Shown: positions 7,683 through 17,885, counted from the first letter of the stretch. The stretch: DNA of 64,000 nucleotides from JAKAGZ01 sp963748105 (GCA_963748105.1 CAVVHP010000013.1:1-64000), one strand, 5' to 3'. Program-made: numbers and translations. Notes: generated by a model from the letters alone, not told the origin.

Positions 7683-10600
7683 ATGCTAAATTTAATTAAG
7701 AAAATATTTGGCGATAAAAACGCAAAAGATATAAAATTACTCTGGCCAATAGTAGAGCAAATCAAAGACGAATACGAGAAAATTAAAGATTTTTCTGAAG
7801 ATGAATTAAAGGCTAAAACTGTCGAATTCAAAGCAAAAATTCAGGAAGAGACTGAAGAACTAAGAAATAAAATCTCAGAACTCAGGCTTCAATTACAATC
7901 CAATGATGAATCAATTGACAGACACTCGGTTTATGATGAAATAGATAATCTTGAGGAAGATTTAAATGATAAATATGAAGACGTGCTTGATGAGATTTTG
8001 CCGGAGGCCTTTGCAGTTGTAAAATGTACCTGCGAGAAACTTCTTGGCAAAGAATGGTTGGTAGGCGGCCATAAACAAGCCTGGAATATGGTCCCTTATG
8101 ATGTGCAGTTGATGGGAGGTGTAGTGTTGCACCAGGGGAAAATAGCTGAGATGGCAACTGGTGAAGGAAAAACCCTTGTAGCTACTTTGCCGGTCTATTT
8201 AAATGCTCTTACAGGAAGAGGCGTTCACCTCGTTACCGTAAATGATTATCTCGCACTGCGTGATAGCGAATGGATGGGAGAGATTTATAAATTCCACGGG
8301 CTTACAGTTGGATGTATCCTGAATACTATGGATCCTGCACAGCGTAAAGAAGTGTATGGGCGCGATATTACCTACGGTACAAATAACGAATTTGGCTTTG
8401 ATTACCTTCGTGATAATATGTCTGTTGAAAAAGAACAGCAGGTTCAGAGAAAGTTTAATTATGTAATTGTGGATGAAGTCGACTCCGTTTTAATTGATGA
8501 AGCAAGAACACCGCTTATTATTTCTGGTGCAGTGGAAGTTGATGACCAGAAATTTGATGATATGAAACCGAGAGTGGAAAGGTTGTACAGGCTGCAAACA
8601 AGTCTTGTAGCTAAATTGGTACAGGAAGCAGAAGAATTATTAAAAGCTGGTGATAAAGAAAGTACAAGGCAGGCCGGGATACAATTATTGCGTGGATATC
8701 GTGGATTGCCTAAAAGTAATAAGCTTACAAAAGTATTTGCAGATCCTGTAAATAAAAAATTAATGCAGGATACTGAGATGGAGTTTCTTAGAGAGAAAGC
8801 AAAGAACATGCATATTATCGATGACGAACTCTATTTTGCTATAGATGAAAAGAATAATACTATTGACCTGACTGATAAGGGAAGAGAAGAAATTTCCAAA
8901 GGGTCAGGAATGGAAAAAGAATATTTTGTTCTTCCAGATCTTGGAACTGAAATGAGTCACCTTGAAAACGATTCTTCGTTATCAGAAGATGAAAAAATAA
9001 AAAAGAAAGATGCTATATATGCCAGATATTCTGAAAGCAGTGACAGAATACATACTATAAACCAATTGCTAAAAGCCTATACACTATTTGAAAAAGATGA
9101 TGAATATGTAATTACCGAAGAAGGAAAAATAGCAATTGTTGATGAATTTACTGGCCGTGTACTTCCGGGAAGAAGATATTCCGATGGATTGCACCAGGCT
9201 ATTGAAGCAAAAGAAAATGTTAAAGTGGAAAGAGATACCCAGACCTTAGCAACAATTACCCTTCAGAATTATTTCAGAATGTACAATAAACTTGCCGGTA
9301 TGACCGGTACTGCGGAAACCGAAGAGGGAGAGTTTTACGAAATTTACAAACTGGAAGTTGTTGTTGTTCCTACTAATAAACCAGTTGTAAGAGATGATCA
9401 GGACGATGCGGTTTATAGAAGTAAGCGAGAAAAATATAACGCAGTTATTGAGCAGATTCAAACGCTGAGGAAAGAAGGACGCCCTGTACTTGTAGGTACA
9501 ACCTCGGTTGAAGTTTCCGAGACTTTAAGCAGAATGCTTAAGAGAAATAATATTCCTCATAACGTTTTGAATGCCAAGCAGCATCAGCGTGAGGCAGAAG
9601 TTGTATCGCACGCCGGTGAAATTGGAGCGGTTACAATTGCAACCAATATGGCAGGTCGTGGTACGGATATTAAACTTGGAAATGGAGTAGTAGATAGAGG
9701 CGGATTGTTTATTCTTGGAACTGAGCGACATGAGTCCCGAAGAATTGACCGACAGTTAAGAGGTCGTGCAGGTAGGCAGGGTGATCCCGGTACAACTAAA
9801 TTTTTCCTTTCACTTGATGATGATCTTATGAGATTATTTGGAAGTGAAAGAATTTCTTCAGTTATGTCCCGCATGGGAATTGAAGAAGGAGAAGTTATTC
9901 AGCATCCACTAATTACAAAGTCAGTGGAAAGAGCACAGAAAAAAGTTGAGGAAAATAACTTTGCTATCCGAAAGAGATTGCTTGAATATGATGATACAAT
10001 GAACCAGCAGCGTGAAGTTATTTATAAAAGAAGAGGCCATGCTCTGGAAGGGGACAGGCTTAAAGGTGAAATACTTGAATTGCTGGAAGAATATGTTGGT
10101 GAAGTTGTAGATAAATATTTTGATGATGTTCAGGTTGACAATTTAAAAGAAGAAATACGTCATAACCTTTTATTTGAGTTTCCACTTGAATCAACAGAAT
10201 TTGAATCTTTGGGTAACCAGGGAATTAAAGACAGAATTATTGAAGAGGCTAAGACATTTTATAATAAAAAAGAAGAAATGCTTGGCTCAGAATTGATGGC
10301 AAGACTTGAACGATTTGCTACTTTGAGTGTGATAGACCAGAAATGGAAAGACCATTTAAGAGAAATGGACGATCTGAAAGAAGGTATTGGTTTAAGAGCT
10401 TACGGGCAAAAAGATCCGTTAGTTGAATATAAAACTGAAGCATTCCAGCTATTTCTGAATTTACTTCAGGAAATCAGGGATGAAGTTGTATCCTTTGCAT
10501 TTAAATTCTTCCCTCAGGCCCCGGAAGAAGTTCAGGAAAATAGAAGACAACCAGCTAGAATGACTGCTTCTAAACAGAGTACCGAGAATATTGGTATGTC

Positions 10601-10736
10601 GGGACAGCAACAGCAAGGCGGTGGTGAGCAGGTTGCCGGAAAACCCCAGCCCATCCAGGTAGAAGAAAAAATTGGCAGAAATGATCCTTGCCCTTGTGGA
10701 TCAGGTAAAAAATATAAACATTGCCATGGCAGATAA
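7683..10736 (+). CDS. secA: Protein translocase ATPase SecA
   Basis: SecA is the motor that drives unfolded preproteins through SecYEG. Motifs along the 1017 residues: Walker A in MATGEGKTLVATLP (about 157), Walker B-type VDEVDSVLIDEARTPLI (about 263), GMTGTAETE, the second ATPase domain motif TNMAGRGTDIKLG, and ERHESRRIDRQLRGRAGRQGDPG. The helical scaffold and wing regions follow. The C-terminus carries the SEC-C zinc/SecB-binding tail IGRNDPCPCGSGKKYKHC. A charged coiled-coil-like insertion near residues 55-100 (ETEELRNKISELRLQ, NLEEDLNDKYEDVLDE) makes it longer than E. coli SecA (901), as is common in Bacteroidota relatives. The P-II gene follows 18 bases later. Confidence 0.98.
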   Translation: MLNLIKKIFGDKNAKDIKLLWPIVEQIKDEYEKIKDFSEDELKAKTVEFKAKIQEETEELRNKISELRLQLQSNDESIDRHSVYDEIDNLEEDLNDKYEDVLDEILPEAFAVVKCTCEKLLGKEWLVGGHKQAWNMVPYDVQLMGGVVLHQGKIAEMATGEGKTLVATLPVYLNALTGRGVHLVTVNDYLALRDSEWMGEIYKFHGLTVGCILNTMDPAQRKEVYGRDITYGTNNEFGFDYLRDNMSVEKEQQVQRKFNYVIVDEVDSVLIDEARTPLIISGAVEVDDQKFDDMKPRVERLYRLQTSLVAKLVQEAEELLKAGDKESTRQAGIQLLRGYRGLPKSNKLTKVFADPVNKKLMQDTEMEFLREKAKNMHIIDDELYFAIDEKNNTIDLTDKGREEISKGSGMEKEYFVLPDLGTEMSHLENDSSLSEDEKIKKKDAIYARYSESSDRIHTINQLLKAYTLFEKDDEYVITEEGKIAIVDEFTGRVLPGRRYSDGLHQAIEAKENVKVERDTQTLATITLQNYFRMYNKLAGMTGTAETEEGEFYEIYKLEVVVVPTNKPVVRDDQDDAVYRSKREKYNAVIEQIQTLRKEGRPVLVGTTSVEVSETLSRMLKRNNIPHNVLNAKQHQREAEVVSHAGEIGAVTIATNMAGRGTDIKLGNGVVDRGGLFILGTERHESRRIDRQLRGRAGRQGDPGTTKFFLSLDDDLMRLFGSERISSVMSRMGIEEGEVIQHPLITKSVERAQKKVEENNFAIRKRLLEYDDTMNQQREVIYKRRGHALEGDRLKGEILELLEEYVGEVVDKYFDDVQVDNLKEEIRHNLLFEFPLESTEFESLGNQGIKDRIIEEAKTFYNKKEEMLGSELMARLERFATLSVIDQKWKDHLREMDDLKEGIGLRAYGQKDPLVEYKTEAFQLFLNLLQEIRDEVVSFAFKFFPQAPEEVQENRRQPARMTASKQSTENIGMSGQQQQGGGEQVAGKPQPIQVEEKIGRNDPCPCGSGKKYKHCHGR

Positions 10737-10754
10737 TTTTCTAAGAGAAAATCT

Positions 10755-11093
10755 ATGAAAAAAATTGAAGCAGTTATCCGTCCTTTTAAGCTTGATGAAG
10801 TTAAAGAAGCTCTTGTTGAAGAGGGGATAAGAGGACTGACCATTTCAGAAGTCCGGGGTTATGGGAGACAAAAAGGACATACAGAAACCTACCGGGGAAG
10901 TGAATACAGAATAGAATTCATTCCAAAAATAAAAATCGAAATTGTTGTTGAGGATAAGCAGGTAGAGAAAGTTGTTGATGCAATATTAAGGACTGCTAAG
11001 ACCGGGCAGGTTGGTGATGGTAAAATATTTATTTCCAACGTTAGCGAAGTAATCAGAATAAGAACTGATGAATCAGGGAAAGAAGCTCTGTAG
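10755..11093 (+). CDS. glnB: Nitrogen regulatory protein P-II
   Basis: This 112-residue trimeric signalling protein senses 2-oxoglutarate and ATP/ADP and controls nitrogen metabolism by binding partners. It aligns without gaps to E. coli GlnB: MKKIEAVIRPFKLDEVKEAL, the T-loop GRQKGHTETYRGSEY with the uridylylation tyrosine at position 51, and the signature TGQVGDGKIFI. Lys and Gly residues of the nucleotide site are present. It lies directly behind secA with no terminator between. No amtB or glnA is in the window, so GlnB rather than GlnK is a guess based on absence of the transporter gene. Confidence 0.9.
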   Translation: MKKIEAVIRPFKLDEVKEALVEEGIRGLTISEVRGYGRQKGHTETYRGSEYRIEFIPKIKIEIVVEDKQVEKVVDAILRTAKTGQVGDGKIFISNVSEVIRIRTDESGKEAL

Positions 11094-11138
11094 GATATTT
11101 TACCTTTTTCTTTATTAACAACAATTATAACTTTCCAT

Positions 11139-13391
11139 ATGTATTTATCATATTATATTAAAAAATATTCCCCTCTATTTGCTTTAGCGCTGTTTTTTTA
11201 TGGATGCGGAGTCTGGGGAAATTTTACCACATATTTTAATCTTTATTACAACACTCAGCACCTGTTTAATGAAGCAGAATCTTCAATACAACAGGACAGG
11301 TCAGATCTATTTGCTACGATATTACCTAAAATTAAATCCAGCGATGATCAGAAACTCCAGAAAGTAATTCAAAAATGTTCGAAAATTCTTCAATTCAGTT
11401 CGGATAGCAGATATGTTGATGATGCGCTGTTAATATTAGGCAAGTCATTTTATTATCAGGAAAATTATTTAAAGGCTACAAGAGAATTTAATGAATTGTT
11501 ACAAACGCAGCCGGATAGTGATTTAAGGCTGGAAACTCAGCTCTGGCTTGGTAAATCACAATTAAGACTACAGAGGGAAACTGAAGCTCTGGCGACATTA
11601 AAAAAAGTTCGTGATGAAGCAACGGCGCAGGAAGAAAATGAAATTTTGGAAGATGCTTTGATCGAGGAAATTAAATACAAAATTTCAATTGATGATATAG
11701 CTGGTGCTGTTAAATCTTCTGAAGATTTTTTAAATATTTCTGAAAATGATGATCTAAATCAAAAAGTAGCCTTCGAACTCGGAAACCTGAATATAGAACT
11801 AAAAAATTATGATAAAGCAATTTCCGCTTACCAGCTGGTTCTGGATTATTCTCCATCATACCAAATGGAACTTGATGCAAATCTTGCTCTTGGTAAAGCT
11901 TATCTTTTTGCGGGTTATGATGAGAAAGCATATACCTTATTCGATGATATGAGCTCACTTGATAAAAACAAGGACGTGCTTGATAGGATAGAACTTGAAA
12001 AAGGATTGTCCCTTGTCCATTTGAGCAGGTATAATGATGCATTAGATGTCTTAACAAATGTTGATACTACGTTTAAGAATACAGAATATGGAGGAGCAGC
12101 GCGATTCGAAATTGGGAAAATATACGAAAACATATATAATAATTTTGATAGCGCTTCCACATATTATTTAAAAGCGAATAACTCAATTGTTCCCCGTGAA
12201 TATAATACTGAGGTTAATTCCAAAGTTGAAAAATTTAAAAAATATATTGACCTTAAAAAGGAATTAAAATTTAATGAAATTCAATTTGAATATGCTTTAA
12301 ATCCCGAAAAATATGTGGAAGATTCCACTAAGTTTTTTGATAGGTTAAAGGAATTGCAGGCAAATACATCAGGAGAGAATAATGAAACAGATATTAGAAA
12401 TGAAGCCCTGGAACTAGGACGTCAGAGGGATTTAACATCGTCAGCGACCGGGGACACAAAAAATACAGCTATTGATTTTTCTAAACCTCCGGTTAAACCT
12501 GCAATAACAAGTGATTCTATAAAATCAAAAATTGTTGTTTCAGAATTCGAACTTGGGAACCTTTTCTTTTCAGAATTAGAAAAACCTGATTCAGCATATT
12601 ATTATTATAACCAGGTTTTACAGGATAATCCATCACGCAATATTGAAGCCAATACTTTGTATGTGCTCGGTAATTATTTCCTGACAAAAAATGATACTGC
12701 AAAAGCTGATAGTCTTTTCAATATTGTCTATAAAAATTTCCAGGATCAGAGTGTAGTTAATTCAGCGGCAACAATTTTGAAGAGGCCATTAATAAACCTT
12801 GATTATGATCCGGCTCAGGCGCTTTACGTGAATGCTGAAAAACAAATGCTGAAACAGGACTTTGAGAAATCACTGGACGGATTTAAAAATATTTATGAAA
12901 ATTATCCTTCTTCACCCCGCGCTCCTAAGGCTCTTTATGCCAGTGGCTGGATTCTTGAAAATGAACTATTAAAACCAGATTCTGCCGCAGAGGTTTATGA
13001 TACTTTGAAAGCAAAATACCCCACAAGTGAATATGCCAAAAATATTTTACCTAAATTGGCAGAATATCATTCAGAAAAAGAAAGAATAAAAAAGGCTGTT
13101 GAGGATTCATTAAAAGCACTTAGTCAGAGAAAAAACAGTGTTGCTACTGCTACGGCAGATAGCATCAAAAACGGTGTGAAAAATATTCCTGAAGAAATGT
13201 TAAAAAAACTTCCTCCCGGCTTACGATTTGAAGCAAGAAGAGATTCAACTCCAAAATCTGTTGATGAAAAAAGGGATTTACTCAAAGGAGAAAAAAAGAA
13301 ACTTTTGGAATTAAGTGGAAAAAGGATAAAAGAAGATTCATCTATGCCTAAGAAAAAGGATGAACCAGCAGATACTTTAGAGACTAAATAA
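11139..13391 (+). CDS. Large TPR-repeat envelope lipoprotein
   Basis: A 750-residue protein with a hydrophobic N-terminus ending in FFYGCGVWG, consistent with a lipoprotein signal (Cys23). The body holds many TPR-like repeats (DDALLILGKSFYYQENYLKA, YDKAISAYQLVLDYSP, EANTLYVLGNYFLTKNDTAKAD), and the C-terminus is highly charged and low in complexity (KRDLLKGEKKKLLELSGKR). The arrangement recalls Bacteroidota TPR lipoproteins such as SprE/PorW and BamD-like proteins, but I see no decisive motif. The ATG at 11139 has no evident ribosome binding site. A TAACTTTC box sits immediately upstream (11128-11135). It precedes mtgA by 39 bases, so a cell-envelope role is likely. Confidence 0.7.
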   Translation: MYLSYYIKKYSPLFALALFFYGCGVWGNFTTYFNLYYNTQHLFNEAESSIQQDRSDLFATILPKIKSSDDQKLQKVIQKCSKILQFSSDSRYVDDALLILGKSFYYQENYLKATREFNELLQTQPDSDLRLETQLWLGKSQLRLQRETEALATLKKVRDEATAQEENEILEDALIEEIKYKISIDDIAGAVKSSEDFLNISENDDLNQKVAFELGNLNIELKNYDKAISAYQLVLDYSPSYQMELDANLALGKAYLFAGYDEKAYTLFDDMSSLDKNKDVLDRIELEKGLSLVHLSRYNDALDVLTNVDTTFKNTEYGGAARFEIGKIYENIYNNFDSASTYYLKANNSIVPREYNTEVNSKVEKFKKYIDLKKELKFNEIQFEYALNPEKYVEDSTKFFDRLKELQANTSGENNETDIRNEALELGRQRDLTSSATGDTKNTAIDFSKPPVKPAITSDSIKSKIVVSEFELGNLFFSELEKPDSAYYYYNQVLQDNPSRNIEANTLYVLGNYFLTKNDTAKADSLFNIVYKNFQDQSVVNSAATILKRPLINLDYDPAQALYVNAEKQMLKQDFEKSLDGFKNIYENYPSSPRAPKALYASGWILENELLKPDSAAEVYDTLKAKYPTSEYAKNILPKLAEYHSEKERIKKAVEDSLKALSQRKNSVATATADSIKNGVKNIPEEMLKKLPPGLRFEARRDSTPKSVDEKRDLLKGEKKKLLELSGKRIKEDSSMPKKKDEPADTLETK

Positions 13392-13430
13392 TTATACCTC
13401 AGTAATATTTTATAAAAGCATAAATGGCTG

Positions 13431-14183
13431 ATGAATAATATTCAATTCCCTCAGCTTGAAATTTCATTATTATTAGAGAAATCGTTCCCATATTTAAAAG
13501 CCAGGAAAATTCAAAGTATAATCTTATACTTTTTGAGCATTCTTTACTTAAGCATTCCTTCCTTTCAAATACCTGTACTTGAGTATTCACATTTTAGAAT
13601 TACTTCGCTTATGCAGCAGCGTGCCATTGAACATAATTTATTATTTTATCCGCGCCAGGAATGGATCAACATTGATGATGTAAATCCTAAATTACTTAAA
13701 GGGATAATATCTATGGAAGACGGTAGCTTTTTCCAACACAAAGGAATTGACTGGAAAGAACTTAACACTGCTTTAAAAGTTAATAAACGGAGGGGACGGG
13801 CTGTACGCGGAGGAAGTACCTTGACAATGCAGCTTGCTAAAAATCTTTATTTAACTACTAAAAAAAGTATATTCAGGAAAGCCAAGGAGTTTCTGATTAC
13901 CATTAGAATGGAAAAAGAATTAAGTAAACGTGGAATTCTTCAAAATTATATAAATGCAGTGGAATGGGGAGATGGGATATTCGGAATTAAAGAAGCTTCA
14001 GAAATTTATTTTAATAAAGAACCCTGGCAACTTACTACAAACGAATGCGCTAAGCTTGCAGCTGTTATCCCATCACCATTGGTACATGCACCAAATAAAA
14101 ATTCCGGTTACGTTTTAAGAAGAGCATCAATTATTCTTGGGCGGCTAAATGATATTGTTCTTTTTCTCAAAGCAGTAAAATGA
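13431..14183 (+). CDS. mtgA: Monofunctional peptidoglycan glycosyltransferase
   Basis: A GT51-family enzyme that polymerises lipid II into glycan strands at the outer face of the inner membrane. It has one N-terminal membrane segment (about 28-46) and then the GT51 motifs: SMEDGSFFQHKGID with catalytic Glu96, RGGSTLTMQLAKNLYL, KAKEFLITIRMEKELSK and ILQNYINAVEWGDGIFGIKEAS. No penicillin-binding transpeptidase domain follows, and the 250-residue length is normal for MtgA. The stop overlaps the next start by four bases (ATGA), so the AlbA_2-domain gene downstream is translationally coupled. Confidence 0.93.
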   Translation: MNNIQFPQLEISLLLEKSFPYLKARKIQSIILYFLSILYLSIPSFQIPVLEYSHFRITSLMQQRAIEHNLLFYPRQEWINIDDVNPKLLKGIISMEDGSFFQHKGIDWKELNTALKVNKRRGRAVRGGSTLTMQLAKNLYLTTKKSIFRKAKEFLITIRMEKELSKRGILQNYINAVEWGDGIFGIKEASEIYFNKEPWQLTTNECAKLAAVIPSPLVHAPNKNSGYVLRRASIILGRLNDIVLFLKAVK

Positions 14184-14836
14184 AAAGACGTACTTTAATC
14201 GAACTTATAGAAAACGGGGAAACTCTTATCTGTGAATTCAAACGTAAATTTTCAACTCACGAAAAAATTGCCAGGGAAATGATCGCCTTTGCAAATACGA
14301 AAGGTGGAGTCATTCTTTTCGGGATTGATGATAATAAAGATGTTGTTGGAGTAGAAAGTGAAAAATCAGAAGCTGAACTAATCAAAGAGACTGCTGCGGA
14401 ATATTGTGAGCCATCATTAAAATATGAAATAGAGTTTATTGAATTGTATGGTAAAGAAATAGTAATTGCAAAGATACCTGAGTCTGACTCAAAACCACAC
14501 AGATTGCAGGATTATGAAAAAGAATTTGATATAAATAAAGCAATAGTTTGTATAAGGGTAAATGATAAAAGCATTCAGGCCAGCAAGGAAATGGTTAGAA
14601 TTTTAAAAGCCCGATCCGGTAATATGAAGCTGAAAAAATATTCAATTGGTCCGAATGAAAAAAAAGTTTTTGAATACCTGGAAAACAAAGAAGTAATAAC
14701 GGTAAAGGAATTAAGTGAACTCGTAAATATTTCCGTGAGAAGAGCTTCAAGAACTCTTGTTAAAATGGTAAGAGCCAACCTGCTAATTATTCACACAAAG
14801 GACAACGGAGAAGAATATTTTACTTCAGCAAATTGA
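14180..14836 (+). CDS. AlbA_2 (Schlafen-like) putative DNA-binding protein with winged helix
   Basis: A 218-residue protein. Residues 1-130 match the AlbA_2/Schlafen-type domain: ENGETLICEFKRKF, MIAFANTKGGVILFGIDDN and VVGVE. Many relatives are annotated as ATP-dependent helicase-like or transcriptional regulators. The C-terminal part (about 160-215) reads as a winged helix-turn-helix (ITVKELSELVNISVRRASRTLVKMVRANLL). It overlaps mtgA by four bases. Such proteins often act as regulators, but the target is unknown. It faces the TrmH-family gene tail to tail with a one-base gap. Confidence 0.8.
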   Translation: MKRRTLIELIENGETLICEFKRKFSTHEKIAREMIAFANTKGGVILFGIDDNKDVVGVESEKSEAELIKETAAEYCEPSLKYEIEFIELYGKEIVIAKIPESDSKPHRLQDYEKEFDINKAIVCIRVNDKSIQASKEMVRILKARSGNMKLKKYSIGPNEKKVFEYLENKEVITVKELSELVNISVRRASRTLVKMVRANLLIIHTKDNGEEYFTSAN

Positions 14837-14837
14837 G

Positions 14838-15386
14838 TTATGTTTTATCATTTGATAGATCAAAAACTTTTCTTAATTCAAACACTGAAATTCCGTAAGC
14901 TACTGCCACATTTAATGATTGCTTAATTCCATATTGCGGAATTTCAATTGAAAAATCAGATAAATCAATCAAATCCTGCGAAACACCAGTAATTTCATTA
15001 CCTATAATAACACATAAAGGAAAATCAGTTGCTTTAACTTTATAATAAGGTTTACTGTTGCTTGTAAGTTCAAGTGCACAGATTTTTACCCCCTGGTCTT
15101 TTAATTTCATGACTATTTCTTTTGGATCCTTAATGTATTCCCAGTTTACACTTTCAGTTGAGCCCAGAGCAGTTTTTAATATCTCTTTTTTAGGCGGGTG
15201 AGGAGTATATCCACAAATATAAAGCTTCTCAATCATTGCGCCGTCAGATGTTCTGAAAATTGATCCAACATTGTATGTACTTCTTATACTGTTTAAAACT
15301 ACATAGACCGGCAGCTTTTTAACTTTGTGAAGACTGTCCAGTGTACTTCTGTTAATTGAAATTTCGTCGTGTGTGAGTTTTTTCAT
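14838..15386 (-). CDS. TrmH/SpoU-family RNA 2'-O-methyltransferase
   Basis: A 182-residue SPOUT methyltransferase that transfers a methyl group from S-adenosylmethionine to a ribose 2'-OH in tRNA or rRNA. The three family motifs are visible: LNSIRSTYNVGSIFRTSDG (motif 1, catalytic Arg), VIIGNEITGVSQDLI (motif 2) and IPQYGIKQSLNVAVAYGISVFEL (motif 3, trefoil knot). There is no extra substrate-binding domain, so the RNA target (TrmH-like tRNA position 18 or other) cannot be assigned. It lies downstream of rlmN on the same strand with a 15-base gap and is probably co-transcribed with it. Confidence 0.88.
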   Translation of the reverse strand: MKKLTHDEISINRSTLDSLHKVKKLPVYVVLNSIRSTYNVGSIFRTSDGAMIEKLYICGYTPHPPKKEILKTALGSTESVNWEYIKDPKEIVMKLKDQGVKICALELTSNSKPYYKVKATDFPLCVIIGNEITGVSQDLIDLSDFSIEIPQYGIKQSLNVAVAYGISVFELRKVFDLSNDKT

Positions 15387-15401
15387 AAAGAAATGATGAG
15401 C

Positions 15402-16499
15402 CTAATTAAATTTTACAGCTAATTGTCCGCAAGCAGCAGCAATATCATCTCCCTGCGTATTCCGAACCATTACAATTATATCTTTTTCTTTTAGCTTTTG
15501 TGCAAATTCGCTTATTCGTTTTAGCGGAGTAGGATTTAATTCAGCGGCAATTCCTGTCGGGTTCATATGCTGTAAAGAATTAAATGGAATAATATTTATT
15601 TTTGATGGCATCTGTGAACAAAGTTTTACAAGAGCATTAATATCTTTGTCACTATCATTTACATTATTTAGCATAACGTATTCAAAAGTAATCCTGGTTT
15701 TAGTAACCTTTGAATAGTATTTTAATGCTTCAATATTTTGCTTCAAAGAATATTTTCCATTAATCGGCATAATTTTACTTCTTATATTTTCAAAACATGA
15801 GTGAAGTGAAAACGCCAGCCCTGGCTTCATACCTGAATTTGCAAGATCAATAATTTTGGGTGCGATACCAGCAGTTGAAACTGTAATTTTTTTAAAACTA
15901 ATTTCTGATCCTGATTCGTTGGTAAAAAGCTCTAACGATTTAATAGTAGAATTAAAATTTAATAGAGGTTCTCCCATGCCCATATAAACGATATTTGTTA
16001 GTTTATCTTTTCCGTAATCGTTTGCAGCAAGCATGTATTGATCAAAAATTTCACCGGGAGCCAGATTCTTTTTATAACCCATTAAACCAGTTGCACAAAA
16101 CCGGCAATCAAGAGGGCATCCAACCTGTGTTGAAATACAAAGTGTCGTTCTTTTTTCTTCTGGAATAATTACTGATTCAATTTTATTTTTTTCTTTTGTC
16201 TGAAAAATAAACTTTTTAGTTCCTGTCAATTGAGAAAATTCAGAATCAACAAACTCAAGCGTGCTCACTAAAGCTTCTTCTTTTAGCTTTTTTCTTAACG
16301 ATTCAGGTAAATTCAACATTTCATCGAATTGGGTTACAAAATCGCTGTACATCCATTTATAAATCTGTTCTCCACGGAATTTTTTTTCACCTATTGAGAC
16401 AAAGTATTCCTGTAACTCTTGTAAAGTTAAGCCTTTAAGCAGAATCTTTTTTTTGCTTGAATTTTCTGAGCCGTTTATTTCGGCTATAGGTTTTTTCAT
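15402..16499 (-). CDS. rlmN: Dual-specificity RNA methyltransferase RlmN
   Basis: A radical-SAM enzyme that methylates C2 of A2503 in 23S rRNA and A37 in some tRNAs. The CxxxCxxC cluster motif is in STQVGCPLDCRFCATG (Cys128, 132, 135 from this start), with the downstream GMGEPLLN motif, and the conserved Cys near the C-terminus (DIAAACGQLA) that forms the methylated intermediate. About 365 residues is normal. I start at the ATG at 16499; an in-frame GTG two codons upstream (16505) is possible. No strong ribosome binding site is seen for either. The TrmH-family gene follows, giving a small RNA-modification operon. Confidence 0.95.
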   Translation of the reverse strand: MKKPIAEINGSENSSKKKILLKGLTLQELQEYFVSIGEKKFRGEQIYKWMYSDFVTQFDEMLNLPESLRKKLKEEALVSTLEFVDSEFSQLTGTKKFIFQTKEKNKIESVIIPEEKRTTLCISTQVGCPLDCRFCATGLMGYKKNLAPGEIFDQYMLAANDYGKDKLTNIVYMGMGEPLLNFNSTIKSLELFTNESGSEISFKKITVSTAGIAPKIIDLANSGMKPGLAFSLHSCFENIRSKIMPINGKYSLKQNIEALKYYSKVTKTRITFEYVMLNNVNDSDKDINALVKLCSQMPSKINIIPFNSLQHMNPTGIAAELNPTPLKRISEFAQKLKEKDIIVMVRNTQGDDIAAACGQLAVKFN

Positions 16500-16721
16500 A
16501 GCCACAAATATAATAATAAATTATCGGGGTTAAAATTTAGGATTACTTCTGAATTCTACAGTGCCTAATAAATTGCTATAAATTAATTATTACCGTATTT
16601 TTGACATATAGTTGATGTTTTAATAGCGGTCATCATTTCGAAAACATCTTTCCGGTGAACCCACCTTAATGGGGATCACATATTTCTCAAACATTTGGGT
16701 AGAATTTACAAGGGAGTAAAT

Positions 16722-17870
16722 ATGAATTTCGATTTCACAGAAGAACAAAAAATGATAATGGAGTCAGCCAGGGATTTTGCTCAGGCTGAAGTAGCACCAA
16801 CTTCAATTGAAAGAGACATCAAAGCAGAATTTCCTACTGATATTGTAAAACAAATGGGAGAGCTCGGATTTCTTGGAATGATGGTTTCTCCTGAATATGG
16901 TGGTGCCGGACTGGATACTATCAGCTATGTTCTTGCTATGATTGAAATCTCAAAAGCTGATGCAAGTGCTGGTGTAATTATGTCAGTGAACAACTCACTC
17001 GTTTGCTACGGGCTCGAAACATACGGGTCTGATTATATAAAAGAGAAATATTTAAAACCATTGGCTAAAGGAGAAAAACTCGGTGCATTTGCACTTTCAG
17101 AACCTGAAGCAGGAAGTGACGCAACAAAACAAAAAACTACAGCAGATAAAGATGGTGATTTCTTTGTACTTAATGGGATGAAAAACTGGATCACCAATGG
17201 AACTACTGCTGATTATTACCTTGTAATGGCAACTACTGATAAAGAAAAAGCTCATAAAGGTATTTCAACTTTACTAGTTGAAAAAGGCACAGAAGGATTT
17301 ACGCACGGGAAAAAGGAAGATAAATTAGGAATCAGAAGTTCTGATACCTGTTCCTTATCTTTTGAAAGTTGTAAGGTACCCGCAAAAAATATTGTATGGG
17401 ATGAAGGCAAAGGATTTAATTTTGCAATGAACACACTTAACGGTGGCAGAATAGGAATTGCAGCTCAGGCAATCGGAATTGCTGAAGCTTCACTTGAGGC
17501 TGCAATTAAATATGCAAAAGAAAGAAAAGCTTTCGGCAAAACTATCTCAAACTTTCAGGCTATTCAATTTAAGATTTCTGATATGGCGGTAAAAGTAGAT
17601 ACTGCAAAACTTCTTACTCTGCGTGCAGCAGCTATGAAGGATGCCGGAGTGAAATACTTCAAAGAAGCAGCTATGGCAAAACTGTATTCATCAACAATTT
17701 CTGTTGAATGTGCACTTGATGCAATTCAAATTCATGGCGGGTACGGTTATGTTAGAGAATACCTGGTTGAAAGATACCTCAGAGATTCAAAAATTACAGA
17801 AATTTATGAAGGCACATCCGAAATTCAGAGGATGGTAATTGCCAGAAGCCTGTTAGATTCTGTAAAATAA
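16722..17870 (+). CDS. Short-chain acyl-CoA dehydrogenase
   Basis: A FAD-dependent acyl-CoA dehydrogenase of 382 residues, similar in pattern to butyryl-CoA dehydrogenases. Visible motifs: FALSEPEAGSDA (substrate/FAD loop), GMKNWITNG, KLGIRSSDTCSLSFE, YAKERKAFGKTISNFQAIQFKISDM, the IQIHGGYGYVREY block, and the catalytic Glu in IYEGTSEIQRMVIAR. The ATG at 16722 has AAGGGAG seven bases upstream and starts the typical MNFDFTEEQ, so I prefer it to an upstream in-frame ATG at 16695. It stands alone, with its own terminator, away from the fatty-acid locus at 34-43 kb. Electron-transfer flavoprotein genes are not in the window. Confidence 0.92.
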   Translation: MNFDFTEEQKMIMESARDFAQAEVAPTSIERDIKAEFPTDIVKQMGELGFLGMMVSPEYGGAGLDTISYVLAMIEISKADASAGVIMSVNNSLVCYGLETYGSDYIKEKYLKPLAKGEKLGAFALSEPEAGSDATKQKTTADKDGDFFVLNGMKNWITNGTTADYYLVMATTDKEKAHKGISTLLVEKGTEGFTHGKKEDKLGIRSSDTCSLSFESCKVPAKNIVWDEGKGFNFAMNTLNGGRIGIAAQAIGIAEASLEAAIKYAKERKAFGKTISNFQAIQFKISDMAVKVDTAKLLTLRAAAMKDAGVKYFKEAAMAKLYSSTISVECALDAIQIHGGYGYVREYLVERYLRDSKITEIYEGTSEIQRMVIARSLLDSVK

Positions 17871-17885
17871 AAGATCAGATTTTCT